DNA from: a beta proteobacterium CB
Lineage (GTDB): Bacteria > Pseudomonadota > Gammaproteobacteria > Burkholderiales > Burkholderiaceae
Direction: 5' to 3'
Length of the DNA stretch: 64,000 bases
Assembly (NCBI GenBank): GCA_000342265.1
Contig: CP004348.1
Location: forward strand, 1,426,001-1,490,000
The notes under the pieces are model-generated. The model ran no database searches and was not told the DNA's origin. It saw nothing but the letters and a program-made list of their open reading frames with translations. The number at the start of each line of letters is the position of its first letter. Positions within the stretch are counted from its first letter, which is position 1. Made by a program: the position numbers and the translations under genes. Below, one piece after another: positions 27,865 through 37,816 of this stretch.

Positions 27865-28961
27865 TAGGCACGCCTTTCAAAGTCACGCATAAATTCCACC
27901 AAGGCTTTGACACCCTCTAGCGGCATTGCGTTGTAAATACTGGCGCGCATACCTCCGGCCGCCTTATGACCGCGCAAGGCAACTAAGCCTGCAGCATTGG
28001 ATTGCTCTAAGAACTGCGTATTTAAGCTTTCATCCTTCAAAAAGAAGGTGACATTCATTCTCGAGCGGTATTCTTTAGGGATACGATTCTCGTAAAGACT
28101 ACTTTGATCCAGGAAGTTGTAAAGCAAGTGCGCTTTTTCTTGATTACGCTTCTCAATTGCTTTTACGCCACCCTGCTTCAGTAGCCACTTAAAGCCAAGT
28201 CCAGCCATATAAATTGAAAAAGTTGGTGGCGTGTTGAGCATCGAGTCAGTTGCCGCTTGCTTGGACCAATCCCAAATCGATGGGGTGATCTTCATGCTAT
28301 GGCCCATCAAATCTTTGCGCACGATCACAATCGTCACGCCAGATGGGCCAATATTTTTTTGTGCACCACCAAACCAGACACCACATTTTGTGACATCGAT
28401 TTCTTTGGAAAGGATGTTACTAGAAATATCCGCAACTAATAGCTTGCCATTCACTTCAGGTACATCTGGAAACTCTACGCCACCAATAGTTTCATTCGCA
28501 CAGTAGTGAACGTAAGCAGCATCGTCTGATAGTTGCCAAGTAGAACGATCTGGAATCGTATTGAATTTTTCAGTTGCAGAGGATGCAGCTAGATGGGCAA
28601 CGCCATACTTTTCTGCTTCTTTAAAGGACTTTTCAGACCAAACACCAGTGACTAAAAAATCTGCCTTAGGGCCATTCTTGGCCAAGGGCATGAGGTTCAT
28701 TGGAATAGCGGCATTTTGACCCAAGCCACCACCTTGAAGCATCAATATTTCATAGGAATCAGGAATGTCCATGAGAGTGCGTAAATCTTGCAGCACTTCC
28801 TCATATAGAGCCATGAACTCTTTGCCGCGATGACTGACCTCCATCACGCTTGCGCCTAAGCCCTGCCAATTCAACATCTCTGCAGCAGCCTGCTTTAACA
28901 CCTCTTCAGGCAGGGTAGCAGGCCCCGCAGCGAAATTGAAAATGCGGCGGTCAAACGTCAT
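27864..28961 (-). CDS. serC: phosphoserine aminotransferase
   Basis: SerC transaminates 3-phosphohydroxypyruvate to phosphoserine and also serves pyridoxine synthesis. The 365-residue sequence starts RRIFNFAAGPATLPEEVL, has VMEVSHRGKEF, LMLQGGGLGQNAAIPMNL, and the PLP lysine in GVWFGGAQKNIGPSGVTIV. The C-terminal LVALRGHKAAGGMRASIYNA completes it. It sits 31 bases after gyrA and one base into pheA, the normal gyrA-serC-pheA order of Burkholderiales. Confidence 0.97.
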   Translation of the reverse strand: MTFDRRIFNFAAGPATLPEEVLKQAAAEMLNWQGLGASVMEVSHRGKEFMALYEEVLQDLRTLMDIPDSYEILMLQGGGLGQNAAIPMNLMPLAKNGPKADFLVTGVWSEKSFKEAEKYGVAHLAASSATEKFNTIPDRSTWQLSDDAAYVHYCANETIGGVEFPDVPEVNGKLLVADISSNILSKEIDVTKCGVWFGGAQKNIGPSGVTIVIVRKDLMGHSMKITPSIWDWSKQAATDSMLNTPPTFSIYMAGLGFKWLLKQGGVKAIEKRNQEKAHLLYNFLDQSSLYENRIPKEYRSRMNVTFFLKDESLNTQFLEQSNAAGLVALRGHKAAGGMRASIYNAMPLEGVKALVEFMRDFERRA

Positions 28962-28992
28962 GATGAATTAATTAACCTTGTATGAATGCCAA

Positions 28993-31716
28993 TTAGGCAT
29001 CGCCAGCTTCATCAGAATTGGAGTCAATTGCTGGGTCAGCGGAAACATCCCCACCCTCAACATCTTCACCGTCATCCAAATCATTCTCATCATCAGAATC
29101 GCTTTCAGCAATACGCTGCAAGCCAGACAAGCGCGTGCCCTCATCAACGTTGATCAATGTGACGCCTTGTGTTGCGCGCCCCATCTCACGAATCTCCGAA
29201 ACACGTGTGCGCACCAAGATACCGCCAGTAGTGATCAACATAATTTGATCTTCAGGAGATACCAAAGCAGCGGCAACTACTTTTCCATTTCGCTCAGTTG
29301 TCTGAATCGCAATCATGCCTTTGGTGCCGCGACCATGACGGGTGTATTCACCGATCGGAGTGCGCTTACCAAAACCATTTTCTGTTGCAGTCAATACACT
29401 GCTCGGAATAGCAAGGCCATTCGCATCAAGAACAGCAGCCTCAGCACCTTCAGCAGCCTCGGCTGGAGCAACTAACATCGCGATCACTTGATGACCTTCA
29501 CCCAAGTTCATACCGCGCACACCTCGCGCTGTACGGCCCATTGGACGAACATCATTCTCATCAAAGCGCACTGCTTTACCAGCGTCAGAGAACAACATCA
29601 CATCATGCTGACCATCAGTAATGGCAGCGCCAACTAGGAAGTCGTTTTCGTTCAAATCAACAGCAATAATTCCAGCTTTACGTGGATTAGAGAAGTCAGA
29701 CAAACGCGTCTTCTTCACCGTACCCAGGCTCGTTGCCATGAAGACGTAATGATCATCTTGATATCCCTTGATCGGGAGAATCACAGTAATCTTCTCACCT
29801 TCAATGAGCGGGAACATATTGACGATTGGCTTACCACGTGAGTTACGGCTACCTTGTGGAACTTCCCACACTTTGAGCCAGTACATACGTCCACGATCAG
29901 AGAAGCACAGAATGATGTCATGTGTATTCGCAACGAAGAGTGTTTCAATCCAGTCTTCATTTTTAGTAGCTGCAGCTTGTTTGCCACGACCACCACGTTT
30001 TTGCGCACGGTATTCGCTCAGAGGCTGACTCTTCATATAACCCGTGTTAGAAAGCGTGACCACCATGTCTTGCGGAGTAATCAAGTCTTCTGTGAACAAC
30101 TCGGTTGCATTCATTTCAATAAATGAACGACGACCAGTATCACCACCAGCAATACCAAACTCAGCTTGCACTTCTTTCAACTCAGACTCAATGACTTGAG
30201 TGACGCGCTCTGGCTTAGCAAGCAAGTCGAGCAAGTCAGAAATCTCTGCCATCACATCTTTGTACTCATTCACAATCTTGTCTTGCTCAAGGCCAGTCAA
30301 GCGTTGCAAACGCATCTGCAAAATTTCTTGGGCTTGGCTATCAGATAGGCGATAGAGACCAGTCGTTTGCATGCCATATTCAGGCAATAAACCTTCAGGA
30401 CGATAAGCATTGCGGCCGCCCGGGGTATCTGTCTCTGCGCGCGCCAACATCTCGCGCACCATAGAGGAGTCCCAAGCTTTACTCATCAATTCTGACTTAG
30501 CAACCACTGGGTTTGCTGCAGCTTTAATGATGGCAATGAATTCATCAATGTTTGCCAACGCAACTGCCAAGCCTTCCAAGACATGGCCGCGCTCGCGTGC
30601 TTTGCGTAATTCAAAAATCGTGCGACGTGTTACTACTTCACGACGGTGCTGCAAGAAGTACTCAAGCATTTGCTTCAGATTCAATAGGCGTGGCTGGTTA
30701 TCGACCAGAGCCACCATATTCATACCGAAGTTATCTTGCAGTTGAGTGCTCTTATACAAATTGTTGAGAACGACTTCAGGCACCTCACCACGCTTGAGCT
30801 CGATCACTACGCGCATGCCTGACTTGTCAGACTCATCGCGCAAATCAGAAATGCCCTCTACTTTTTTCTCATTCACCAACTCAGCAATTCGCTCAAGCAG
30901 GTTCTTTTTATTTACCTGGTAAGGCAACTCATCGACGATGATGGCTTGACGAGCGCCCTTATCAAGATCTTCAAAGTGGGTTTTGGCGCGCATGACCACA
31001 CGGCCACGACCGGTGCGATACCCCTCACGAACGCCTTGAACACCGTAAATAATGCCGGCAGTCGGGAAATCTGGCGCCGGAATGATCTCAATGAGCTCAT
31101 CAATCGTGCATTCTGGGTTGTGTAAGACGTGTAAACAGGCCGTAACCACCTCATCCAAGTTATGGGGAGGAATATTGGTTGCCATACCCACGGCAATACC
31201 TGAACTGCCGTTAATCAGCAAATTAGGCACTTTTGCAGGGAGAATGAGGGGCTCTTTCTCGCTACCGTCGTAATTTGGCCCGAAATCTACCGTTTCCTTG
31301 TCCAAATCAGCCAAAAGCTCGTGGGCAATCTTACGGAGGCGGATCTCGGTATATCGCATTGCAGCAGCGTTATCGCCGTCTACGGAGCCAAAGTTACCCT
31401 GCCCGTCAACCAGCATATAGCGCAAAGAGAAGTCTTGAGCCATGCGAACAATCGTGTCATACACCGCAGAATCGCCATGTGGGTGGTATTTACCGATCAC
31501 ATCGCCAACTATACGGGCAGATTTTTTGTAAGCACGGTTCCAATCGTTGTTTAATTCATACATCGCAAATAAGACCCGGCGATGAACCGGTTTGAGACCG
31601 TCACGCACGTCTGGCAGGGCTCTGCCGACAATGACGCTCATTGCGTAGTCCAAATAGGACCGCCGCATTTCGTCTTCTAGGGATATTGGTAGTGTTTCTT
31701 TAGCGGCTTGTTCCAT
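28993..31716 (-). CDS. gyrA: DNA gyrase subunit A
   Basis: GyrA is the DNA-cleaving subunit of gyrase. The 907-residue protein has the catalytic tyrosine at Y122 ([15 protein letters not shown]) and an intact quinolone-determining region with Ser83 and Asp87 ([13 protein letters not shown]), the susceptible-type residues by E. coli numbering. The C-terminal beta-pinwheel includes the GyrA box QKRGGRGK. A very acidic tail of about 35 residues (from about 870, [19 protein letters not shown]) ends the protein. The gene is divergent from ompA across 160 bases. Confidence 0.98.
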   Translation of the reverse strand: MEQAAKETLPISLEDEMRRSYLDYAMSVIVGRALPDVRDGLKPVHRRVLFAMYELNNDWNRAYKKSARIVGDVIGKYHPHGDSAVYDTIVRMAQDFSLRYMLVDGQGNFGSVDGDNAAAMRYTEIRLRKIAHELLADLDKETVDFGPNYDGSEKEPLILPAKVPNLLINGSSGIAVGMATNIPPHNLDEVVTACLHVLHNPECTIDELIEIIPAPDFPTAGIIYGVQGVREGYRTGRGRVVMRAKTHFEDLDKGARQAIIVDELPYQVNKKNLLERIAELVNEKKVEGISDLRDESDKSGMRVVIELKRGEVPEVVLNNLYKSTQLQDNFGMNMVALVDNQPRLLNLKQMLEYFLQHRREVVTRRTIFELRKARERGHVLEGLAVALANIDEFIAIIKAAANPVVAKSELMSKAWDSSMVREMLARAETDTPGGRNAYRPEGLLPEYGMQTTGLYRLSDSQAQEILQMRLQRLTGLEQDKIVNEYKDVMAEISDLLDLLAKPERVTQVIESELKEVQAEFGIAGGDTGRRSFIEMNATELFTEDLITPQDMVVTLSNTGYMKSQPLSEYRAQKRGGRGKQAAATKNEDWIETLFVANTHDIILCFSDRGRMYWLKVWEVPQGSRNSRGKPIVNMFPLIEGEKITVILPIKGYQDDHYVFMATSLGTVKKTRLSDFSNPRKAGIIAVDLNENDFLVGAAITDGQHDVMLFSDAGKAVRFDENDVRPMGRTARGVRGMNLGEGHQVIAMLVAPAEAAEGAEAAVLDANGLAIPSSVLTATENGFGKRTPIGEYTRHGRGTKGMIAIQTTERNGKVVAAALVSPEDQIMLITTGGILVRTRVSEIREMGRATQGVTLINVDEGTRLSGLQRIAESDSDDENDLDDGEDVEGGDVSADPAIDSNSDEAGDA

Positions 31717-31876
31717 TTAGAAATAATATCATTTTGATGACTGATAGCCCCTATGCTAAGATTCTGTCAGTTTGTACGAAATTGAGATGTGTCGCTTTGC
31801 GGTTTTTTGCTTCAAAGTAGGGCGAATTACATTTAAGTTTGACTTTAATTAAAAAAGAGATTTTTGAGGACTAAAA

Positions 31877-32449
31877 ATGAACAAAACCCTAAAAGTGTTG
31901 TTAGCTTCTGTTGTTACTGTTTCTGCTTCTGCAGCGATGGCTTCTGATAACTGGGAAAACAGCTCTGGCTTGAACTGGAAAAACGGCGACGGCGCATTGT
32001 GCTGGCGTGACAGCAACTGGACTCCTGCTACTGCAGCTCCTGGTTGCGATGGCTACTTGACACCTAAAAAAGCTGGTGCCGGTGTAAGCCAAAGCAAGAT
32101 CACTTTGCAAGCTGACACACTCTATGACTTCGACAAAGCAACATTGAAGGCAGAAGGTATGGCTACTTTAGACAAAATCGCTAAAGACTTAAGCAAGATC
32201 AAATTAGAAGTAATTATTGCTGTTGGTAACACTGATAGCGTTGGTACTGATGCTTACAACATGGCTCTCGGCCAGCGTCGTGCTCAGTCCGTTAAAGCTT
32301 ACTTGGTAAGCAAAGGTGTTGACGGTAGCCGTATTTACACAGAATCAAAAGGCAAGAGCAATCCAGTTGCAAGCAACGCAACTGCTGAAGGCCGCGCTAA
32401 GAACCGCCGCACTGACATCGAAGTTGTTGGTACAGCTGCAGTTAAGTAA
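31877..32449 (+). CDS. ompA: OmpA-family outer-membrane protein without barrel
   Basis: The 190-residue precursor has a signal peptide (about 1-22, cleavage after AMA) and a short N-terminal region with the betaproteobacterial pattern GLNWKNGDGALCWRDSNWTP...PGCDG, in place of a beta-barrel. From about residue 75 there is an OmpA-C peptidoglycan-binding domain: TLYDFDKATLKAEG, GNTDSVGTDAYNMALGQRRAQSVKAYL and EGRAKNRRTDIEV, with the Asp and Arg that contact diaminopimelate. A GAGG ribosome site precedes the ATG, and a strong terminator follows. It is likely an abundant envelope-peptidoglycan tether. Confidence 0.95.
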   Translation: MNKTLKVLLASVVTVSASAAMASDNWENSSGLNWKNGDGALCWRDSNWTPATAAPGCDGYLTPKKAGAGVSQSKITLQADTLYDFDKATLKAEGMATLDKIAKDLSKIKLEVIIAVGNTDSVGTDAYNMALGQRRAQSVKAYLVSKGVDGSRIYTESKGKSNPVASNATAEGRAKNRRTDIEVVGTAAVK

Positions 32450-32463
32450 TTCTTTTTACTTGT

Positions 32464-32492
32464 AAAAAAGCCCGGTTCTGCCGGGCTTTTTT
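32464..32492 (+). terminator. rho-independent terminator after ompA
   Basis: A perfect GCCCGG-TTCTG-CCGGGC hairpin is flanked by A6 on the left and T6 on the right, starting 14 bases after the ompA stop. The flanking A and T runs extend the stem. Confidence 0.93.
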
Positions 32493-32549
32493 ATTTCCGC
32501 TATATTCGTAATTCATTTACCTTAGCGCGCTTCACGCGCCCCTGCCCCT

Positions 32550-33239
32550 ATGAACGTCGATCAATCTGAAATCGCCAAATTTAGTGCCCTAGCCCATCGC
32601 TGGTGGGACCCTAATAGCGAATTCAAGCCTTTGCATGCAATTAATCCCCTGCGTCTCAATTGGATCAAGTCCTTTGTTGATTTGAAGGGCAAGAAAGTTC
32701 TCGACGTCGGTTGTGGCGGCGGGATTTTGGCTGAGTCTATTGCGCAATCGGGCGCCAATACCTGCGGCATCGATTTATCTGAAAAAGCCCTCAAAGTCGC
32801 TGAGTTACACGCCCTGGAGGTAGGTGCTAGCCTCAAATACCGCTCGATTTCAGCTGAAGCGCTAGCCGAGGAAGGGCCGGAACAATATGACGTTGTGACT
32901 TGCATGGAAATGCTGGAACATGTCCCAGACCCGGCCTCTGTGGTTCGAGCTTGCGCAAAACTCTGTAGGCCCGGCGGCACCCTTTTTTTCAGCACCCTAA
33001 ACCGTAACCCCAAATCCTACTTATTTGCGATTATTGGTGCGGAATACATCCTTCGACTGCTACCGAAAGGTACTCACGAATACGCTAAATTCATCAAACC
33101 CTCTGAATTAGTTGCATTTACTCGTCAAGCAGGACTCGAGATGATCGGCATGAAGGGCATGAGCTACAACCCTATCACTCAGGTCTACAGCCTGGGAGAT
33201 GATGTAGATGTGAACTACATGATTGCGGTGCGTAAATGA
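32550..33239 (+). CDS. ubiG: ubiquinone biosynthesis O-methyltransferase
   Basis: UbiG carries out both O-methylations of the ubiquinone ring. The 229-residue class I methyltransferase shows the N-terminal [19 protein letters not shown], which is diagnostic of UbiG, the SAM loop [16 protein letters not shown], and [11 protein letters not shown]. The 3' end [21 protein letters not shown] fits the family. It overlaps gph by 4 bases (ATGA). No clear Shine-Dalgarno precedes the start. Confidence 0.97.
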   Translation: MNVDQSEIAKFSALAHRWWDPNSEFKPLHAINPLRLNWIKSFVDLKGKKVLDVGCGGGILAESIAQSGANTCGIDLSEKALKVAELHALEVGASLKYRSISAEALAEEGPEQYDVVTCMEMLEHVPDPASVVRACAKLCRPGGTLFFSTLNRNPKSYLFAIIGAEYILRLLPKGTHEYAKFIKPSELVAFTRQAGLEMIGMKGMSYNPITQVYSLGDDVDVNYMIAVRK

Positions 33240-33913
33240 GTAATGGGTTAGCAAGCCCTTACAAGGGCGTCTTTTTTGATCTAGATGGCACCCTTGCTGA
33301 CACGGCCCCAGACCTCGTAGCGGCGGCCAATCAACTTCTCATCGCCAGAAATCTCCCGCCTAAGCAATACGAAGTATTGAGGCCTTGCGCATCTGCTGGG
33401 GCACGCGGTCTGATTGGCGGAGCCTTTGGAATCAATACCGATCACCCAGACTTCATTCCTTTACGAGATGAATTCTTTGCAAACTATGAGAAGGCTTTAT
33501 TAGTAAACAGCGTGCTTTTTGAGGGTGTTGACCATTTATTAGATCAACTCGATAGCGCAAACCTTCCCTGGGGCATTGTGACCAACAAGAGTGAGCGCTT
33601 TACTCACCCCCTCACAGAGCTGATGGGCTTACGCCAAAGAGCGGCATCAACCGTCTCTGGCGATACAACCCCACACTCAAAACCACATCCCGAGCCCATA
33701 TTGCATGCGGCTAGAGTTGCCAATATTGATCCAAACCAATCCGTATATGTAGGAGATGACATTAGGGATATCGTGGCAGGCAAAGCAGCAGGCATGAAGA
33801 CGATTGCAGCAGCTTATGGCTATTGTGGCTGTGAAGAGCCTCCAGAGGCCTGGGGTGCTGATTACTTAGTGCGACACCCAAGAGAATTACTGGAAATCAT
33901 CTTCCCGCAGTAG
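33236..33913 (+). CDS. gph: phosphoglycolate phosphatase (HAD family)
   Basis: Gph removes phosphate from 2-phosphoglycolate, salvaging a product of oxygenation or DNA repair. The 225-residue HAD protein has motif [16 protein letters not shown], motif [10 protein letters not shown], motif III lysine in HSKPHPEPI, and motif [20 protein letters not shown]. The alpha-helical cap type and length fit Gph. It overlaps ubiG, an order conserved in betaproteobacteria; the specific substrate is inferred from that context. Confidence 0.92.
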   Translation: MSNGLASPYKGVFFDLDGTLADTAPDLVAAANQLLIARNLPPKQYEVLRPCASAGARGLIGGAFGINTDHPDFIPLRDEFFANYEKALLVNSVLFEGVDHLLDQLDSANLPWGIVTNKSERFTHPLTELMGLRQRAASTVSGDTTPHSKPHPEPILHAARVANIDPNQSVYVGDDIRDIVAGKAAGMKTIAAAYGYCGCEEPPEAWGADYLVRHPRELLEIIFPQ

Positions 33914-33946
33914 GGCTTAATTACCAATCTGCAAGATATCCAGCAA

Positions 33947-33967
33947 TTTAAGGCTAAGAGCCTTAAA
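33947..33967. promoter_or_regulatory. inverted repeat upstream of tmRNA
   Basis: TTTAAGGC-TAAGA-GCCTTAAA is a perfect 8-bp inverted repeat between the gph stop and the tmRNA 5' end. No T-run follows, so it is a poor terminator. It directly precedes TATAGAT, a possible -10 box for ssrA. It may be an operator or part of the ssrA promoter; the function is not shown. Confidence 0.4.
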
Positions 33968-33992
33968 ATATAGATTCCAATGCATGAACTCC

Positions 33993-34351
33993 GGGGTCGA
34001 CATGGTTTCGACGTGGATTACAAAGCATCAAGGGCATACCGAGGACCCGTTATCTCGTAAATCAATGGGAATGTAATAACCGCAAACGACGAACGTTTCG
34101 CACTAGCCGCTTAATTGCGGTTGCCCCTGAACTGATTCTCTCTTGGGTCAGCTAGCGCAAGCTAGATCAGGGTCATTTACAAGAGATAAGATCATTTCAT
34201 GTCACGGGGAATGATTCGAAAACCTAGTGAATCGCCAGCGTGGAACATGTCAGTCTGTGACTAGCTAGCTAAATTAAATGATATGACTAAGTATGTAGAA
34301 CTTGTTGTAGAGGATTTGCGGACGCGGGTTCGATTCCCGCCGACTCCACCA
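33993..34351 (+). ncRNA. ssrA: transfer-messenger RNA (tmRNA)
   Basis: The 359-base gene starts GGGGTCGACATGGTTTCGACG and ends GGGTTCGATTCCCGCCGACTCCACCA; the ends form a 7-bp acceptor stem (GGGGTCG with CGACTCC) and a T-arm, with the CCA encoded. The tag frame 34082-34114 reads ANDERFALAA followed by TAA, a typical betaproteobacterial tag. It is the one-piece (non-permuted) form. With SmpB it rescues ribosomes stalled on broken mRNAs and marks the product for proteolysis. Confidence 0.98.
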
Positions 34352-34383
34352 ATTAGTAGTTAATTGATTTGATCAATAGTCAA

Positions 34384-34409
34384 ACGCCACCTTCTGAGGT
34401 GGCGTTTTT
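34384..34409 (+). terminator. rho-independent terminator after tmRNA
   Basis: ACGCCACCT-TCTG-AGGTGGCGT is a perfect 9-bp stem with a 4-base loop followed by a run of T. It lies 32 bases after the CCA end of ssrA and stops transcription before the convergent dehydratase gene. Confidence 0.93.
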
Positions 34410-34443
34410 CTTTGCTTCTATTTTTTACCTCATGCTTATTGGA

Positions 34444-36195
34444 TCATCGCTTTGGAGTCTTACCAACCATCTTTACCGCTCTCAAGAAATCAAAGTCCAC
34501 ACCCTTGTCTGCTTGCGTAACGGTATCCAAGAATAGTTTTAAATAGCCGCGCTCTGCAGTTGGCTCTATCACCGGACTTTCTTTTGCACGCTTGGCCAAC
34601 TCCTCCTCTGAGACCAATAAACTAATCTCACGATTTTTCACGCTCAAGCGAATACGATCACCGTTTTTTACATATGCCAGCGGCCCACCGACTGCAGCCT
34701 CTGGAGTTACATGCAAAACAATCGTCCCAAATGCCGTTCCGCTCATGCGACCATCAGAGATGCGCACAATGTCTTTTACGCCAGCACGTGCAAGTTTCAT
34801 TGGAATCGGAATATATCCCGCCTCAGGCATGCCAGGTGCACCTTTAGGACCAATATTCTTGAGCACCAAAATATCTTCTGCAGTGACATCCAAGTCTGGG
34901 CTATCAATGCGATTGGCGAGATCCTCACTATTCTCAAAGACAACCGCACGACCTTCATGCTCCATGAGTTTTTCATTGGCCGCTGATTGTTTAATGATGG
35001 CGCCGCCAGGAGCTAAGTTGCCATGCAAGACCGCAATACTGCCACGGGGATAAATAGGATTATCAAATTTACGCACTACGTCTTGTTTGAAGCTTGGAGG
35101 AGCCGCATCAATCTCCTCGCCTAAAGTGCGGCCAGTCACTGTCATCGCATCAAGCTTTAGCAAAGGCTTTAGCTCGCGTAGCAATGTTGTCATGCCGCCG
35201 GCATCATGGAAGTTCTCCATGTAGTGATCGCCAGATGGCTTCAGATCAACCAGCACTGGTGTCTCATCACCCATCTTATCAAGAGCATCCAAATCAATTT
35301 CTAGGCCCATACGTCCAGCGATAGCCGCTAAATGAACAATGCCATTAGTCGAGCCACCGATAGCCAGCAAAACACGCATCGCATTTTCAAATGCGTCTGC
35401 TGTTAATACCTTATCAATTGTTAAACCATCTTTTGCCATCTGCACAGCACGAGTACCTGTCTCTTCTGCAACCCGAATGCGATCTGCCGTTACCGCTGGT
35501 GGGCTAGCCCCTCCGGGCACAGTCATTCCCAGAGCCTCAGAGATACAAGCCATCGTACTAGCAGTACCCATCACCGAGCAGGTGCCAACACTAGCAACTA
35601 ACTGATCATTCACTTCATCTTTTTCAACTTCATCAATTTCACCAGCGCGGAATTTTCCCCAATAGCGACGACAGTCAGTGCACGCACCTACACGCTCACT
35701 TCGATGCGATCCGGTCAGCATGGAGCCGGTGATCAACTGAATAGCAGGCAGCCCCGCTGAGGCCGCACCCATCATTTGAGCGGGTACAGTCTTATCGCAA
35801 CCACCAATCATGACAACCGCATCCATTGGTTGAGCGCGTAGCATCTCTTCAGTGTCCATCGACATCAGATTACGCAAATACATACTGGTAGGAGCGGCAA
35901 AGCTTTCATGAATAGAAATCGTTGGAAAGTCCATCGGCAAACCGCCCGCTAACATCACACCGCGTTTTACAGCCTCAATCAATTGCGGCATATTGCCATG
36001 ACAGGGGTTGTAGGCACTTCCAGTATTGATGATGCCAATGACGGGACGGTCTAATGCGCTGTTGGTATATCCCGCACCCTTGATAAATGCTTTACGCAAA
36101 AATAAAGAGAAGCCTTTATCGCCGTAACTTGTTAAGCCCTTACGCAAGCCACTTTCGCTTACCTGCTTTTTCTCTTTACTCTTATCGGTAGTCAT
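34444..36195 (-). CDS. IlvD/Edd family dehydratase (dihydroxy-acid or sugar-acid dehydratase)
   Basis: The 583-residue protein belongs to the Fe-S dehydratases that remove water from 2,3-dihydroxy acids. The three expected cluster cysteines are C65 (AYNPCHGNMP), C133 (GGCDKTVPA) and C206 (SVGTCSVMGTA). ISDGRMSGTAFGTIVLHVTPEA near the C-terminus is the substrate-phosphate-like loop. An additional CTDC pair (C172, C175) precedes RRYWGKFRAGEID, a segment seen in sugar-acid members. The neighbouring Bug receptor points to an organic-acid or pentonate/hexonate substrate instead of a role in valine synthesis, but both remain possible. Confidence 0.85.
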   Translation of the reverse strand: MTTDKSKEKKQVSESGLRKGLTSYGDKGFSLFLRKAFIKGAGYTNSALDRPVIGIINTGSAYNPCHGNMPQLIEAVKRGVMLAGGLPMDFPTISIHESFAAPTSMYLRNLMSMDTEEMLRAQPMDAVVMIGGCDKTVPAQMMGAASAGLPAIQLITGSMLTGSHRSERVGACTDCRRYWGKFRAGEIDEVEKDEVNDQLVASVGTCSVMGTASTMACISEALGMTVPGGASPPAVTADRIRVAEETGTRAVQMAKDGLTIDKVLTADAFENAMRVLLAIGGSTNGIVHLAAIAGRMGLEIDLDALDKMGDETPVLVDLKPSGDHYMENFHDAGGMTTLLRELKPLLKLDAMTVTGRTLGEEIDAAPPSFKQDVVRKFDNPIYPRGSIAVLHGNLAPGGAIIKQSAANEKLMEHEGRAVVFENSEDLANRIDSPDLDVTAEDILVLKNIGPKGAPGMPEAGYIPIPMKLARAGVKDIVRISDGRMSGTAFGTIVLHVTPEAAVGGPLAYVKNGDRIRLSVKNREISLLVSEEELAKRAKESPVIEPTAERGYLKLFLDTVTQADKGVDFDFLRAVKMVGKTPKR

Positions 36196-36249
36196 AAAAC
36201 ATTCTTTAATTTAAAAATAGTGGATTCAATATTGATCTTCAGACAATGC

Positions 36250-37236
36250 TTATTCGGCCTTAATATCTGCATCTTTAATGACTTTTTCCCAGCGCTTCAC
36301 TTCACCTTCCAGCAGCAAGGCGGATTGTTTTGGCTTTGTTGGGTTTGCAGCGTAAACGCCTTGTTTTAAAAATGCCTCTTTAACCTCTGGATTTACTAGT
36401 AACTTAGCAATTGCAGTATTCAGCTGATCAATGATTGCCGTAGGTGTGCCAGTTGGCGCCAATACACCAAAGGTAGAGCTAACCTCTAATGTGGGCATGC
36501 CCGATTCTGCAGTAGTAGGCACATCAGGCAACATAGAAATGCGCTTTGCTGTTGTCACAGCTAGAGGGCGTAATTGACCAGAGGTAATAAATGGCAATGC
36601 AGCTGGCACAGTCTCCACCATTAAGTTGACCTGGCCTGCAACTAAATCTGTCATTGCTGGGCCGCTACCTTTATAAGGAACGTGTGTAATTTTTAAGCCA
36701 GCCTCTCGCTGAAAAATCTCAGCGCCCATTCTTTGAGGAGCTCCAGGGCCTGATGAAGCGTAATTCATCTTATCTGGATTGGCTTTTGCATACTCGACTA
36801 AGCCTTTTAATGTTCTTACGGGAACATTGGGATTCACAACCACCACTAAAGGTACCGAACCCACAATCATGACTGGTGAAAAATCCTTGAGAAGGTCGTA
36901 GCGTAACTTGCCCTTTTCAAGAGTCGCCATCGTAGAGTGAGAGGTGACTGCCCCCATTAATAAGGTATAGCCATCTGGGCTTGCCTTGGCAACAGCTTCT
37001 GCACCGATATTGCCACCAGCCCCACCCCGGTTTTCAACGACCACTTGCTGCCCTAGAGATTCCCCAAGATTCTTAGCCAGGATGCGCCCGATCACATCGG
37101 TAGCCCCACCTGGGGGATAGGGAACAACAAGCTTAATTGGCTTGTCTGGATAAGCGGCGAAAGTACCTCCGCTAAGCCCTGCAATCATTAAGCCGAACAG
37201 GATAGAGCGGCCAAATTTGGAAAATTGAAAAGTCAT
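36250..37236 (-). CDS. Bug-family periplasmic receptor (tripartite tricarboxylate type)
   Basis: The 328-residue precursor has a signal peptide (about 1-27, ending GGTFAA) and the Bug signature YPDKPIKLVVPYPPGGATDVIGR, then VENRGGAGGNIGAEAVAKASPDGYTLLMG and HVPYKGSGPAMTDLVAGQVNLM. Bug proteins bind carboxylated ligands such as citrate, nicotinate or amino acids, and are mostly orphans without a linked permease, as here. Upstream of the dehydratase on the same strand with 54 bases between, it probably shares a transcript with it and may sense or deliver its substrate. Confidence 0.9.
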   Translation of the reverse strand: MTFQFSKFGRSILFGLMIAGLSGGTFAAYPDKPIKLVVPYPPGGATDVIGRILAKNLGESLGQQVVVENRGGAGGNIGAEAVAKASPDGYTLLMGAVTSHSTMATLEKGKLRYDLLKDFSPVMIVGSVPLVVVVNPNVPVRTLKGLVEYAKANPDKMNYASSGPGAPQRMGAEIFQREAGLKITHVPYKGSGPAMTDLVAGQVNLMVETVPAALPFITSGQLRPLAVTTAKRISMLPDVPTTAESGMPTLEVSSTFGVLAPTGTPTAIIDQLNTAIAKLLVNPEVKEAFLKQGVYAANPTKPKQSALLLEGEVKRWEKVIKDADIKAE

Positions 37237-37348
37237 GATGTTGTCTCCGTTAAACAGCTTTATTTTTATGATTTAAATATACTAAACTTTTACCAATGTC
37301 AGCACTTGAGCGTGCTAACCTCACTCAATTCTCTCCACAAGGATCGCC

Positions 37349-37771
37349 ATGTCTACCATTCAACCCTTCCACCTCGCGTTTCCAGTAGATAACCTAGCGG
37401 CTGCTCGCACCTTTTATGGCAACACCTTAGGCTGCCCAGAAGGACGCAGTTCAGATGAATGGATTGACTTTGATTTTTTCGGACATCAACTTGTTGCTCA
37501 CCTCGCACCTGAGGAATGCGGCCATGCGAGCTCAAATGAGGTTGACGGACATCAAGTTCCGGTAAAACATTTTGGCATTGTACTCACGATGCAAGACTGG
37601 CACGCTTTGGCTGATCGCCTTCGCAACAGCGGCATGAAGTTCATCATCGAACCCCAAATTCGCTTTAAGGGGATGGTAGGCGAACAGGCCACCATGTTCT
37701 TCTTAGATCCTGCTGGCAATGCTCTGGAATTCAAAGCGTTTGAAGATCCAAGCCAGCTATTTGCAAAATAA
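37349..37771 (+). CDS. VOC-superfamily (glyoxalase/dioxygenase fold) protein
   Basis: The 140-residue protein has two vicinal-oxygen-chelate halves. The first begins [20 protein letters not shown] with the metal histidine in FHLAF. The second contains [13 protein letters not shown] and ends [16 protein letters not shown] with the glutamate ligand. Such proteins are glyoxalases, extradiol dioxygenases or fosfomycin-type resistance enzymes; the substrate cannot be assigned. The start ATG has AAGGA upstream. It is divergent from the Bug gene and convergent with the TonB-dependent receptor. Confidence 0.8.
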   Translation: MSTIQPFHLAFPVDNLAAARTFYGNTLGCPEGRSSDEWIDFDFFGHQLVAHLAPEECGHASSNEVDGHQVPVKHFGIVLTMQDWHALADRLRNSGMKFIIEPQIRFKGMVGEQATMFFLDPAGNALEFKAFEDPSQLFAK

Positions 37772-37788
37772 TTGACTTGGATGATTGG

Positions 37789-37816
37789 GCTACCAATTTT
37801 TAAAAGAATTGGTAGC
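37789..37816. terminator. inverted repeat between convergent VOC and receptor genes
   Basis: GCTACCAATT and AATTGGTAGC form a perfect 10-bp stem around the loop TTTAAAAG. It spans the stop codon of the receptor gene and lies 17 bases after the VOC stop. It lacks a flanking T-run, so it may be a weak bidirectional terminator or an RNA-stabilising hairpin. Confidence 0.4.

Noticed and set aside
28978..29475. Plus-strand open frame opposite the gyrA 3' end
   Set aside because: Antisense to the gyrA coding region with low-quality composition; no start signal.
34300..34444. Genomic island at the 3' end of tmRNA
   Set aside because: tmRNA is a common integration site, but there is no integrase, no duplicated 3' end seen elsewhere in the window, and an ordinary terminator follows immediately.
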